Translations under genes and position numbers: made by a program
Origin: Phocoenobacter atlanticus
Lineage (GTDB): Bacteria; Pseudomonadota; Gammaproteobacteria; Enterobacterales; Pasteurellaceae
Length of the DNA: 64,000 nt
Reading direction: 5' to 3' (one strand)
Assembly (NCBI RefSeq): GCF_030764225.1
Contig: NZ_JASAXH010000004.1
In this document: one piece after another, positions 52,551 to 61,360 of the stretch
Numbering within the stretch: position 1 is the stretch's first letter
How the letters are laid out: each line of letters begins with the position of its first letter
Notes under the pieces: generated by a model
Databases searched by the model: none
Told to the model about the DNA's origin: nothing
The model's input: only the letters and a program-made list of their open reading frames with translations

Positions 52551-53858
52551 TTAATTATCTGTTTTTATTAACTTCGCATAAAAGAAACCATCGCCACCTT
52601 GTGCGTTCGGGAAAAACTGTTTCATTGTAACCTTTTCACCATTAAAATCCATTTCAACCAGTTTAGCATTAGCGGTATTTTCTACAAAACGTTGAATTTG
52701 TTCGCTATTTTCATCAGGTAAAATCGAACAGGTTGCATAAAGTAGCGTGCCGTTTGGTTTTAAACGTTGCCACATTGCATTGAGGATTTTCGTCTGTAAT
52801 TTCACTAACTCCGCAATATCACTCTCTTTACGTAACCATTTAATATCAGGGTGTCGGCGAATAATTCCCGTTGCGGAACAAGGCACATCTAATAAAATAC
52901 GATCAAACATTAGCTCTTTTTCTAACCATAAATCAGGCTGACTTGCATCGCCACAAATCACAGTTGCGGTTTGATTTAAACGTTGTAAGTTCTCGCTCAC
53001 ACGTTTTAAGCGATTTTTTTCAATATCTAAGGCAATCACGTTAGCTTGCGGTGTTTGCTCTAAAATATGGGTCGTTTTGCCACCCGGTGCGGCACAAGCA
53101 TCTAAAATCAGTTCCTCATTTTGTGGTTCAAGCAATTTCGCTGACCATTGCGCGTGTCCGTCTTGTACTGTCACAAAGCCTTTCTCAAAATCTGGTAAGC
53201 TTGACACCACCACAGGATTATTGAGCATAATCGCACAATCAGGCACGCAACAAGCGGTCACATCTTGCGAACTTTTTGCAAAATTATCCCCTAATCTGAC
53301 CGCATATTCGTCCCTCGTAGAATGCTGAGCGTTTACTCGCAACCACATCGGTGGACGATCATTATTGGCATCAATAATCTCTCGCCAGTTTGGATAGGCT
53401 TTTTTCAACTTATTCACAAACCATTCAGGGTGATTGGTTTGCCAGTTTTTGTCAACGATCGCCAAAATGCTCTCTTGTTCACGTAAAAATTGGCGTAACA
53501 CACCGTTGATTAATCCTTTAAAACTTTCTAACTTTAATTCTTTACTCGCATTAACTACCTCGCCAACTGCTGCGTGAGTAGGTACTCGCATATATAAAAT
53601 TTGGTATAAACCGACTAATAACAAACAATGTACTAAACGTGTTTTCCCTTTCAATGGCTTTGCCACCAACAAACGAATAATCCACTCTAAACGAGGCAAC
53701 ACTCGACACACGCCAAAGGTAATTTCCTGAACAAAAGGGATATCTTTTTCCGCTAATTTAGGCTGAACCTCCACCATTAACGCCGAGAGGGATTGCCCTT
53801 TGTCTAGTACTTGTAAAATAAGTTGTGCTGCCACAGCACGAGATGATTGTTTTTTCAT
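52551..53858 (-). CDS. rsmB: 16S rRNA m5C967 methyltransferase
   Basis: Methylates C967 of 16S rRNA. The N-terminal NusB-like domain (about 5-140) is followed by an SAM methyltransferase domain. LDACAAPGGKTTHILE binds SAM, and LDVPCSATGIIRRHPD and YATCSILPDENSEQI hold the two catalytic cysteines. It is 435 residues. An uptake-signal core (CAAGCGGTCAC) is embedded near 53249. Confidence 0.97.
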   Translation of the reverse strand: MKKQSSRAVAAQLILQVLDKGQSLSALMVEVQPKLAEKDIPFVQEITFGVCRVLPRLEWIIRLLVAKPLKGKTRLVHCLLLVGLYQILYMRVPTHAAVGEVVNASKELKLESFKGLINGVLRQFLREQESILAIVDKNWQTNHPEWFVNKLKKAYPNWREIIDANNDRPPMWLRVNAQHSTRDEYAVRLGDNFAKSSQDVTACCVPDCAIMLNNPVVVSSLPDFEKGFVTVQDGHAQWSAKLLEPQNEELILDACAAPGGKTTHILEQTPQANVIALDIEKNRLKRVSENLQRLNQTATVICGDASQPDLWLEKELMFDRILLDVPCSATGIIRRHPDIKWLRKESDIAELVKLQTKILNAMWQRLKPNGTLLYATCSILPDENSEQIQRFVENTANAKLVEMDFNGEKVTMKQFFPNAQGGDGFFYAKLIKTDN

Positions 53859-53952
53859 TAAAACTCGATCTAAATTTGTTGTAATTTTTCTCTAAATATT
53901 AACCGCTAACTTTACCATTTTTTTGGGGGGAATTATAGCGGTATGATTTCAA

Positions 53953-54642
53953 TCATTTTTTACCATTTTTTTCTATCCAATTTTTCCCGGCAAGTAAAAT
54001 TCCTAACCCAATAAATGCACCGGGTGGAAGTACTGCGAGTAATAAACCTGAGTCAAAATTAAAAATATCTAAACGCAATTCTTTTGCCCAGTCACCCAGC
54101 AATAGATCTAAGCCGTCAAATAAGGTGCCTCTGCCGATTAACTCACGCATCGCACCTAATACCACCAACACAAGGGTCATTCCCAATCCCATTGCAAAGC
54201 CATCAAAAGCAGAGTGTATAACCGAGTTTTTAGAGGCATAGGCTTCAGCTCGTCCAATTACAATACAATTAGTGACAATCAATGGAATAAAAATACCTAG
54301 CGATTGATAAATAGGATAAGCAAAAGCATTCATCAATAATTGAATTGCCGTTACCATTGTGGCGATAATCATTACATAAATAGGAATACGGATATCGTGA
54401 GGCGTAAATTTTTTGAACAGTGAAACAAGGGTGTTAGTACAAATTAACACCATTAAGGTTGCTATTCCTAAGCCTAAGGCATTAGTCACATTATTAGATA
54501 CTGCCAATAAAGGGCATAATCCTAATAATTGTACTAATGCACCATTATTTTTCCACACACCATCTTTGAGTAATTTTTTCCATTCTGAAGAGGGGGCTGG
54601 TGTATCTTCAATTTGTTTAATGGGAATTTGATTTTCTGTCAT
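53953..54642 (-). CDS. rsxE: Rsx/Rnf electron transport complex subunit E
   Basis: Integral membrane subunit of the Rsx (Rnf-like) complex, 229 residues with about six helices. NGALVQLLGLCPLLAVSNNV and the CIVIGRAEAYASKN stretch (conserved cysteine near the intramembrane iron site) are family marks. Last gene of rsxABCDGE, 8 bp after rsxG. In E. coli nth follows; here rsmB follows. Confidence 0.96.
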   Translation of the reverse strand: MTENQIPIKQIEDTPAPSSEWKKLLKDGVWKNNGALVQLLGLCPLLAVSNNVTNALGLGIATLMVLICTNTLVSLFKKFTPHDIRIPIYVMIIATMVTAIQLLMNAFAYPIYQSLGIFIPLIVTNCIVIGRAEAYASKNSVIHSAFDGFAMGLGMTLVLVVLGAMRELIGRGTLFDGLDLLLGDWAKELRLDIFNFDSGLLLAVLPPGAFIGLGILLAGKNWIEKNGKK

Positions 54643-54650
54643 TTTTATTC

Positions 54651-55376
54651 CTAATTACAATCTGGAAATGTTCTAATTAATTTGGGTTGCAACAGTAAGG
54701 TTGTTACAAACCACTTCGCACTTTCTCGTACATTATTAACTACCGCTCTTGGTGTAACTGTCGCACCAGTAAACTGATCAAAAGTACCGCCATCTTTCTT
54801 AACGAACCACTGTTTTTCATTATTTTCTAACAGATAGGCCGTTAATGTTGCTCCTGTCAGTTGATCATATTTACCACCGTATTTATTTTCGGAAATCTCA
54901 TTTAAACTGAGTTTTTTTCCATTAAAGGAGAGGATCCAATCTGATATTCTAATATCAATTTTATCTCCCAATCCCGGTGTTTCATTATGAGTTAGTACTC
55001 GTACTCCGAGTACTTTTACACTTTTTTCTAAACGATCAAGTTGAAAGCCTTCCAGTAATACAATATCACCAGCATAGCCATTGGGTGCGGTACTTTGAAT
55101 AGCATAAGCGGTCACTTTATTCCTTTTTTTTGCAAAATATATTCTATTTAAGAAAGGATAGTCTGCTAATTGTATTTTTTTACAAGTGGCTAAAATATCA
55201 TTATCCATTATGTTGTGAGGAATAACTTCATTTAAAAATTGACGCTGTTGCTGTGCGATAACATTATCAATTTTATCTTTTGTCAGCCAATAAATACCCA
55301 CAGAAAAAGAAGTACAAACCAATGCAACTGTTGCTAAGATAAAAGCATAACGCATTGAAATATTAAACGGTTTCAT
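54651..55376 (-). CDS. rsxG: Rsx/Rnf electron transport complex subunit G
   Basis: Periplasmic flavoprotein subunit carrying covalent FMN. It has an N-terminal membrane helix (about 10-30). The FMN-attachment motif DQFTGATVTPRAVVNNVRES is near residues 200-219 (attachment Thr about 206). A second, very similar motif YDQLTGATLTAYLL occurs 29 residues earlier (Thr about 177). It is 241 residues, about 35 longer than E. coli RsxG, the extra length lying around this duplicate motif. It starts 1 nt after the rsxD stop. Confidence 0.93.
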   Translation of the reverse strand: MKPFNISMRYAFILATVALVCTSFSVGIYWLTKDKIDNVIAQQQRQFLNEVIPHNIMDNDILATCKKIQLADYPFLNRIYFAKKRNKVTAYAIQSTAPNGYAGDIVLLEGFQLDRLEKSVKVLGVRVLTHNETPGLGDKIDIRISDWILSFNGKKLSLNEISENKYGGKYDQLTGATLTAYLLENNEKQWFVKKDGGTFDQFTGATVTPRAVVNNVRESAKWFVTTLLLQPKLIRTFPDCN

Positions 55377-55377
55377 C

Positions 55378-56475
55378 TTATCTCCTTTTCCCTAACTTAG
55401 TGCCATATAAACGTGGTTGAGTATAATGATCTATTAATGGAACACAAATATTGGCTAGTAAAACAGAGAAAGCAACCGCATCAGGGTAATTTCCATAATA
55501 ACGAATGATATAAAGTAATAACCCAATCAAGGCTCCAAAAATTAACTTACCTTGAGGAGTAGTAGAGGCAGTGACAGGATCCGTTGCAATAAAAAACGCC
55601 CCGAACATCATTGCTCCACTGAGTAATTGAGCATAAAAACTTAAGTGAGAAGTCACATCAGCAAGGAGCATATCAGTTAAGAATGCACACAACGTGAACA
55701 CACTTAACATTGCAACAGGAATTTGCCAATGAATAATACGTTTATAGAGTAACACCAATCCACCCAATAAAAATGCCACATTTACTTGCCACCAACCTTG
55801 TGCGACATCCCAACTTCCTTTAATAAAAATTGGCGATTTTACAAGATCATAATAAGCGAAATCAGGATTACAATCAGAACATAAACTAGCATAAAAGGTT
55901 TTTGCACTGTCTAATGGCGTTGCTTGAGAAATACCATCAACTTGACTAATTAATTGGTATAAATCAACACCTTGAGTAGTCACCCCTGAAAAAACTAACG
56001 ATAAATGATCACTAAAATTAAGGGAATGTTTCAATAGTTCAACAGGCACTGCCCACGAAGTCATTTGTACTGGAAAAGAAACTAACAACAACGCATAGCC
56101 TACCATTGCAGGATTAAAAATATTTTGCCCCAAACCACCATAACAATGTTTCGCTAACAACAATGCCGCTAAGGTTCCAATCACAATAATCCAGTAAGGT
56201 GCATAAGGTGGAATTGCCATTGCCAGCATCATTGCTGTGACTAACCCCGTCAAATCTGCTAAATAATAAGCGGTTGGTTTATGGCGTAATTTTGCAACAG
56301 CCAATTCAATAAAAGTTGCCAAACTCAATGCAATACTTATTTGAATAAGTACACCATAACCAAAATAGTAACACTGCACTGCCAATGCAGGTAACATCGC
56401 CCCCATTACCCATAGCATAAATTTTGCAGTGAGATTGCTGGAGTGAGTATGTGGAGAGCTTGCCATTTTAAACAT
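55378..56475 (-). CDS. rsxD: Rsx/Rnf electron transport complex subunit D
   Basis: Polytopic membrane subunit with covalent FMN. It starts MFKMASSPHTHSSNLTAKFM, and the HCYGGLGQNIFNPAMVGYAL stretch and FFIATDPVTASTTPQGK (FMN-linked Thr) are visible in 365 residues. I use ATG 56475, with GGAAG 6 nt upstream; an ATG at 56481 sits on the SD. It overlaps rsxC by a few bases. Confidence 0.95.
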   Translation of the reverse strand: MFKMASSPHTHSSNLTAKFMLWVMGAMLPALAVQCYYFGYGVLIQISIALSLATFIELAVAKLRHKPTAYYLADLTGLVTAMMLAMAIPPYAPYWIIVIGTLAALLLAKHCYGGLGQNIFNPAMVGYALLLVSFPVQMTSWAVPVELLKHSLNFSDHLSLVFSGVTTQGVDLYQLISQVDGISQATPLDSAKTFYASLCSDCNPDFAYYDLVKSPIFIKGSWDVAQGWWQVNVAFLLGGLVLLYKRIIHWQIPVAMLSVFTLCAFLTDMLLADVTSHLSFYAQLLSGAMMFGAFFIATDPVTASTTPQGKLIFGALIGLLLYIIRYYGNYPDAVAFSVLLANICVPLIDHYTQPRLYGTKLGKRR

Positions 56476-58528
56476 TATCATCTTCCTTTCTATTATTCTT
56501 TTGTGCTTCTTTTTTTGCTTTAGCTCTTGCTATTGCTTGTGCGACAGCAAGTTTACGAGGGTCTTGTTCTGTTTGTGTCGTGCCTGTTTTTGCAGATTGT
56601 TTCTCAGAAGTGACCGCTTGCTGTTCTTTTTGTTGAGCTTCTTTTTTCGCTTTAGCTCTTGCTAATGCTTGTGCCACAGCAAGTTTACGAGGATCTTGTT
56701 CTGTTTGTGAGGTTTCATTTTTTGTAAATTGTTGCTCAGAAGTGACCGCTTGCTGTTCTTTTTGTTGTGCTTCTTTTTTCGCTTTGGCTCTTGCTAAGGC
56801 TTGTGCAACAGCCAGTTTACGAGGATCTTGTTCTGTTTGTGAAGTTTCATTTTTTGCAAATTGTTGCTCAGAAGTCACCGCTTGTTGCTGTTTGGCTAAG
56901 CGTCTAGCTTTGCGTAGTGCCATTAACTCACTGTTATCTGGCTCACCTGCAATCGTTGTTTTAATTGCTTTAATTCCTACTTTTTGAGCTTGCTCTTTTT
57001 TTGCTTTTAAGCGAGCGAGAGCCGCTTGAACAGGATCTTCTCCCTGCTGTTTTGATATCTGTTCACGACGTTTATCAGCCGCTTCTTGAATACGTTTTTC
57101 TCGTGCTTCTTTTTCTTTTTGTAAACGAGCTTCACGAGCCTCAAAGCGTTGTTTTGCCTCTAACGATTGTTTTTCTTTACGCTCAATTTCAGCAATTTCG
57201 GCTTTTTCATCTCTAAAATATTGTACCAAAGGAATATTACTCGGACAGACAAAAGCACAAATTCCACATTCAATACAGGCGTCCAAATTATAAGCTTTTG
57301 CTTTATCGTGATCTTTAGCTCGAGAATGCCAATATAGTTGTTGTGGCAACAAACCAATCGGGCAGGCATCAGAGCAACTTGAACAACGGATACAATTACG
57401 CTCTAACTCTTCATCGCTATATTCATCCACATTAGGTGCAATCACACAGTTTACGGTTTTGGTTACCGGCACTTGTAATGTTGGTACACTAAAACCCATT
57501 AAAGGTCCACCGATAAGAACAGGGAAACATTTACTTTCTTCAAATTGTACTTGTTCCAATAAATAATTTAATGGCGTACCTAATCTCGCCCACACATTGC
57601 CTTTTTGCCCAATGCGATTACCTGTTAATGTCACCACTCGTTCAATCAAGGCTTCATCATCCATCACCGCACGTTTTACGGCATAAGCTGTTCCCACATT
57701 GTGCATAACAATACCCATTTCAATCGTACGTTTGCTTTGTGGAATTTCAAGTCCTGTTAAAACTTGGACTAGCTGATCCGATGATCCTGATGGATATTTA
57801 GTTGGTATAACACGCAGTTGAATATTTTTTGCATTTTTTAAGGCAGATCGTACCGCTTTAATTGCGTTGGGTTTATTATCTTCAATCGCAATAACCACTT
57901 CTTGAGGTTGTAATACATATTGTAAAATCTCAATGCCTTCAATCATTTCAGCGGTATAATCTTGCATTAAGCGATCATCACAAGTGATATAAGGCTCACA
58001 CTCTGCACCATTGATAATCAACAGTTCACAACGCGTATCCGCATAATGTAATTTTGATGAAGTGGAAAATACCGCTCCGCCTAACCCTGCAACACCTTTT
58101 TGGTAAATTTTATCAATAATCGTACCGCTATCATATTGAGTATAATCAGTGATTGGATAACGCTCAAACCATTTATCTTCACCATCGGCTTGAATAACCA
58201 CCGTTAATTCAGGTGACGCATTGATATTGGTTGAAATATGCTCACCAATGGCAATCACTCGCCCTGACGTTGGAGAGTGAACAGGTAATTGTCTAAAATT
58301 CTCTCCTTGAGTTAAAGGTTGTCCTTTTAAGACTTTATCCCCCTCTTTAACGATTAAATCCCCCGCAGAACCAGAGTGTTGCACCACTGGCACATAAAAA
58401 TGGCTTGGCAATGCCAAATGTTTAATAGGCGTTTGATTTGATTGTGATTTCATCTCTGGTGGATGTATGCCACCGGGGAAATCCCACAATTTATTTTGGC
58501 GGATACGACTTACTGCATCATTTTTCAT
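56468..58528 (-). CDS. rsxC: Rsx/Rnf electron transport complex subunit C
   Basis: Soluble iron-sulfur/flavin/NADH-binding subunit. The conserved core (about 1-430) has GGIHPPEMK, GLGGAVFSTSSK, the NADH/FMN region INGAECEPYITCDDRLM, and two [4Fe-4S] motifs CIRCSSCSDACP and CIECGICAFVCP. The C-terminal extension (about 440-686) is Ala/Lys/Glu/Gln rich and helical, and contains three 44-residue repeats. The total is 686 residues, in the range of long RsxC forms. It overlaps rsxB by 11 bp. Confidence 0.96.
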   Translation of the reverse strand: MKNDAVSRIRQNKLWDFPGGIHPPEMKSQSNQTPIKHLALPSHFYVPVVQHSGSAGDLIVKEGDKVLKGQPLTQGENFRQLPVHSPTSGRVIAIGEHISTNINASPELTVVIQADGEDKWFERYPITDYTQYDSGTIIDKIYQKGVAGLGGAVFSTSSKLHYADTRCELLIINGAECEPYITCDDRLMQDYTAEMIEGIEILQYVLQPQEVVIAIEDNKPNAIKAVRSALKNAKNIQLRVIPTKYPSGSSDQLVQVLTGLEIPQSKRTIEMGIVMHNVGTAYAVKRAVMDDEALIERVVTLTGNRIGQKGNVWARLGTPLNYLLEQVQFEESKCFPVLIGGPLMGFSVPTLQVPVTKTVNCVIAPNVDEYSDEELERNCIRCSSCSDACPIGLLPQQLYWHSRAKDHDKAKAYNLDACIECGICAFVCPSNIPLVQYFRDEKAEIAEIERKEKQSLEAKQRFEAREARLQKEKEAREKRIQEAADKRREQISKQQGEDPVQAALARLKAKKEQAQKVGIKAIKTTIAGEPDNSELMALRKARRLAKQQQAVTSEQQFAKNETSQTEQDPRKLAVAQALARAKAKKEAQQKEQQAVTSEQQFTKNETSQTEQDPRKLAVAQALARAKAKKEAQQKEQQAVTSEKQSAKTGTTQTEQDPRKLAVAQAIARAKAKKEAQKNNRKEDDNV
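56495..56895 (-). repeat. Three 132-bp tandem repeats in rsxC, each with an uptake signal
   Basis: The same 44-codon block (ARAKAKKEAQQKEQQAVTSE and EQDPRKLAVAQALARAKAKK) occurs three times. The landmark GCTCTTGCT recurs at 56523, 56655 and 56787, so the period is exactly 132 bp. Each unit contains an uptake-signal core (GACCGCTT or CACCGCTT near 56612, 56744 and 56876). The repeat keeps the frame, so copy-number change would only alter tail length. Confidence 0.92.
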
Positions 58529-59114
58529 TATCGCCTCCCACCACTATTCTTTTTTGTATTTCTGTGGTATTGACAATAGGAATAATCAAGTTTTCATCCA
58601 GTGTCCAATTTCTTTTTGGTGTTGCTTGTTTTGATTTTATCATTTTAATACAATCCGTTGGACAAGGTGCAACACAAAGCTCACAGCCAGTACATAACTC
58701 AGGGATAATGGTGTGCATTGCTTTATTTGTACCAATAATCGCATCAACAGGGCAAGACTGAATACACTTAGTACAACCAATACACATATCTTCTTCAATA
58801 AAAGCCACCATTTCTTCAGGTGCTTCCCCCTCCATTTCAGGCGGTTCAACGCCCATTAAATCAGCTATTTTAATAACTAAAGGAGGTCCACCCGGTATAC
58901 ATTTCGTAATATCATCGCCGTTGGCAATCGCCTCCGCATAAGGCTTACAGCCTGGATAACCACATTGAGCACATTGACTTTGAGGCAGGATTGCATCAAT
59001 TTTTTCAACAATAGGATCGGCTTTAACCTTTAATTTTATTGAGGCGTAACCAAGAATTGCTCCTACAATAAGAGCAATAATGGTTAAAATGGCGATAACA
59101 TAATAGGTCAGCAT
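58518..59114 (-). CDS. rsxB: Rsx/Rnf electron transport complex subunit B
   Basis: Ferredoxin-like subunit. An N-terminal membrane helix (about 5-25) is followed by a four-cysteine cluster motif (LPQSQCAQCGYPGCKPYAEA) and two [4Fe-4S] sites, CIGCTKCIQSCPVDAI and CTGCELCVAPCPTDCI. It is 198 residues. It overlaps rsxA by 1 nt and rsxC by 11 bp. Confidence 0.97.
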   Translation of the reverse strand: MLTYYVIAILTIIALIVGAILGYASIKLKVKADPIVEKIDAILPQSQCAQCGYPGCKPYAEAIANGDDITKCIPGGPPLVIKIADLMGVEPPEMEGEAPEEMVAFIEEDMCIGCTKCIQSCPVDAIIGTNKAMHTIIPELCTGCELCVAPCPTDCIKMIKSKQATPKRNWTLDENLIIPIVNTTEIQKRIVVGGDNEK

Positions 59115-59695
59115 TAGATTTTAACCAACCCTGTAAAGCCCATAAAGGCAAGGGACATCAACCCAGCGGTAATTAATGCAATAGAAGATCCTTGAAAAAT
59201 ATGAGGAACATCTGCTGCGGCTAAACGTTCACGTAAAGCAGCAAATAACACTAAGACTAATGAAAAACCCGCTGCTGCACCAAAACCATATAATACTGAT
59301 TCCACTAGGTTGTTGGATAAATTCACATTTAATAGAGCCACCCCTAACACGGCACAATTTGTGGTAATCAAGGGTAAATAAATACCTAATAGGCGATAAA
59401 GAGCGGGACTGGTTTTATGTACTAACATTTCTGTTAATTGTACGACGACCGCAATAATCAGAATAAAGGCAAGGGTTCGTAAAAATTGTGCATTAAAAGG
59501 GGCAAGAATATAGCTTTCAATTAAATAGGCAGAAAGTGACGCAACGGTTAGCACAAAGGTTGTCGCTAACCCCATACCAATCGCTGTTTCTATTTTTTTA
59601 GATACACCCATAAAAGGGCAAAGCCCTAAAAACTTTACTAATACAAAGTTATTAATTAAGGCTGTACTAATAATTAATAAAAGATAATCAACCAT
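59114..59695 (-). CDS. rsxA: Rsx/Rnf electron transport complex subunit A
   Basis: Membrane subunit with six helices, 193 residues from ATG 59695, exactly the E. coli length. VLVKFLGLCPFMGVSKKIET and TTNCAVLGVALLNVN carry the conserved cysteines of the intramembrane iron site. The frame is open up to 59827, but the extra 44 residues are not conserved and partly come from the repeat array, so I reject them. GGGA precedes the ATG. First gene of the operon. Confidence 0.96.
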   Translation of the reverse strand: MVDYLLLIISTALINNFVLVKFLGLCPFMGVSKKIETAIGMGLATTFVLTVASLSAYLIESYILAPFNAQFLRTLAFILIIAVVVQLTEMLVHKTSPALYRLLGIYLPLITTNCAVLGVALLNVNLSNNLVESVLYGFGAAAGFSLVLVLFAALRERLAAADVPHIFQGSSIALITAGLMSLAFMGFTGLVKI

Positions 59696-59799
59696 ATTCC
59701 CACAATACTTTCCAAAAATGGTGACCATTATCGCATTTTTTAAGGGATTGGGGTAGGTTTTACCGATATTTTCATTTGGTATAAAAATAAGCAATTGAG

Positions 59800-60040
59800 T
59801 AACCCCCTCCCTAACCCTCCCCCGCAAGCGGAGGAGGGAATTTTCAGCTTATACTATTATTCCACCTCTGCAAGTGGAGGAGGGAATTTTCAGCTTATAC
59901 TATTATTCCACCTCTGCAAGTGGAGGAGGGAATTTTCAGCTTATACTATTATTCCACCTCTGCAAGTGGAGGAGGAAATTTTTAGTTTATGCTATTATTC
60001 CTCCCTCCGCTTGCGGGGGGAGGCTAGGAGGGGGGATAAC
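59800..60040. repeat. 46-bp hairpin repeat array with outer inverted repeats
   Basis: Four units with a 46-bp period (GAGGAGG at 59831, 59877, 59923 and 59969), each with a CCACCTCTGCAAGTGGAGG hairpin and a TTTTCAGCTTATACTATTAT spacer. The outer ends at 59800-59838 and 60001-60040 are approximate inverted repeats of the type CCCTCCCCCGCAAGCGG. The array lies between manA's 3' side and the rsxA start, within the rsx leader or promoter region. It contains no gene. Confidence 0.88.
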
Positions 60041-60094
60041 GAATTCAAATTTCTCGCTTTTTTAACATAAAACTAATTTCTTAATTTGGAATAA

Positions 60095-61279
60095 TTATAC
60101 GTAAGCCCTTGCAATCAAACCATTACCACTATATTGATACTTTTCTAAACCGTAACCAATAAAAGCAGATTCTCCCTTGTGAAGAATAATTTGTTTGTTG
60201 TGAGAGTGAATTATAATTTCCCCTTTTGTACAAAATAAAATTTCCGCACTGTTTAACGAGTGTGTTTTTACATTTTCTGTTACCGTCATAATTGCAAATT
60301 TAAAATCTGGCACAGGAATAGGATATTCATTGTTATTATTTGGTTCTATTTTGATATTCTCAGGTGAAATAGAGTCAAATTTTGTGTTATCAATTAATTC
60401 TGCAACATCAATATATTTAGGGGTTAAACCTGCACGTAATACATTGTCGGAATTTGCCATAATTTCAAGACCTGTTCCTTGTACATAAGCGTGAGGTGTT
60501 TCAGCATATAAAAACATTGCTTCGTTAGGTTGAAGTTCAATCGTATTTAACATTAATGGCGATAATAACCCAATATCATTATCATAATATTGACGAAAAT
60601 GTTGGATATAATCAAAAGCCTCTTTGCCTAATTTTGTTTTAGCCCCTTTCTCTAGTTGAGTATAAAGTTCTGTTAAGATTTGGTCTTTTTGTTCATTATT
60701 TAATGACATAATGGCACTGAAAAAGCGTTTTAATCCTTCACTAGTTTGTGATTGTTTTAAGGCTGAAATTTCTTTTTTAAGGCTCAGTAGGTTAGCTTCT
60801 TTAAACAAACTAATGATTTGCTCAATAGGGCGAAATCCATTCATTGCTTTGTAAGGGGTCAAGGCATACACGAGTTCAGGCTTGTGATTAGGATCTTTAT
60901 AATTACGATTAGGGGCTTTTAAGTCGATCCCTTTTTCATTTTCTTTAGCAAAACCCAATTCAGCTTTCTTTTTATTAGGGTGAACTTGAATAGAGAGTGG
61001 TTCTTCTGCACATAATACTTTGAATAAAAAAGGTAATTCTCCAAATTGTGAAGCGGTACGATTACCTAAAAAATTTGCAATATTCTGGTTAATTAGTGTT
61101 GAGAGCAACTCCCCAGTTTCTGCATTTTTAGAGCAGCCATTTGGGTGTGTTCCCATCCATAGTTCCGCTTGTGGTTTGTTATCAGGATTAGGAATGTCAA
61201 ATAACTGATTTAACGATGTTTTACTTCCCCAAGCGTAATTTTGAATAACATTATTCAGTTTAAATAAAAGCTCACTCAT
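60095..61279 (-). CDS. manA: Mannose-6-phosphate isomerase, class I
   Basis: Zinc enzyme interconverting mannose 6-phosphate and fructose 6-phosphate. YAWGSKTSLNQLF at the start, ELWMGTHPNG, the zinc site LSIQVHPNKKKAE, the ETPHAYVQGTGLEIMANSDN motif and AGLTPKY are typical. It is 394 residues, normal. It is single, divergent from the CdaR-like gene. Confidence 0.97.
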   Translation of the reverse strand: MSELLFKLNNVIQNYAWGSKTSLNQLFDIPNPDNKPQAELWMGTHPNGCSKNAETGELLSTLINQNIANFLGNRTASQFGELPFLFKVLCAEEPLSIQVHPNKKKAELGFAKENEKGIDLKAPNRNYKDPNHKPELVYALTPYKAMNGFRPIEQIISLFKEANLLSLKKEISALKQSQTSEGLKRFFSAIMSLNNEQKDQILTELYTQLEKGAKTKLGKEAFDYIQHFRQYYDNDIGLLSPLMLNTIELQPNEAMFLYAETPHAYVQGTGLEIMANSDNVLRAGLTPKYIDVAELIDNTKFDSISPENIKIEPNNNNEYPIPVPDFKFAIMTVTENVKTHSLNSAEILFCTKGEIIIHSHNKQIILHKGESAFIGYGLEKYQYSGNGLIARAYV

Positions 61280-61360
61280 AATATTTACCTTATAAATAAA
61301 TGTATTAATTTTCTGTATTTAATCAGATTATATAATATAATCAGCCTATTATTCCATCAT

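Noticed and set aside
59696..59827. N-terminal extension of RsxA
   Set aside because: The 44 extra codons are not conserved and include repeat-array sequence; ATG 59695 gives the exact family length.
59800..60040. CRISPR array
   Set aside because: The units are contiguous 46-bp repeats with the spacer-like part also identical, so there are no unique spacers and no cas genes.
59795..60070. Small proteins encoded across the hairpin array
   Set aside because: The open frames exist only because the 46-bp repeat lacks stops in some frames; the predicted peptides are simple repeats without a plausible ribosome-binding site.
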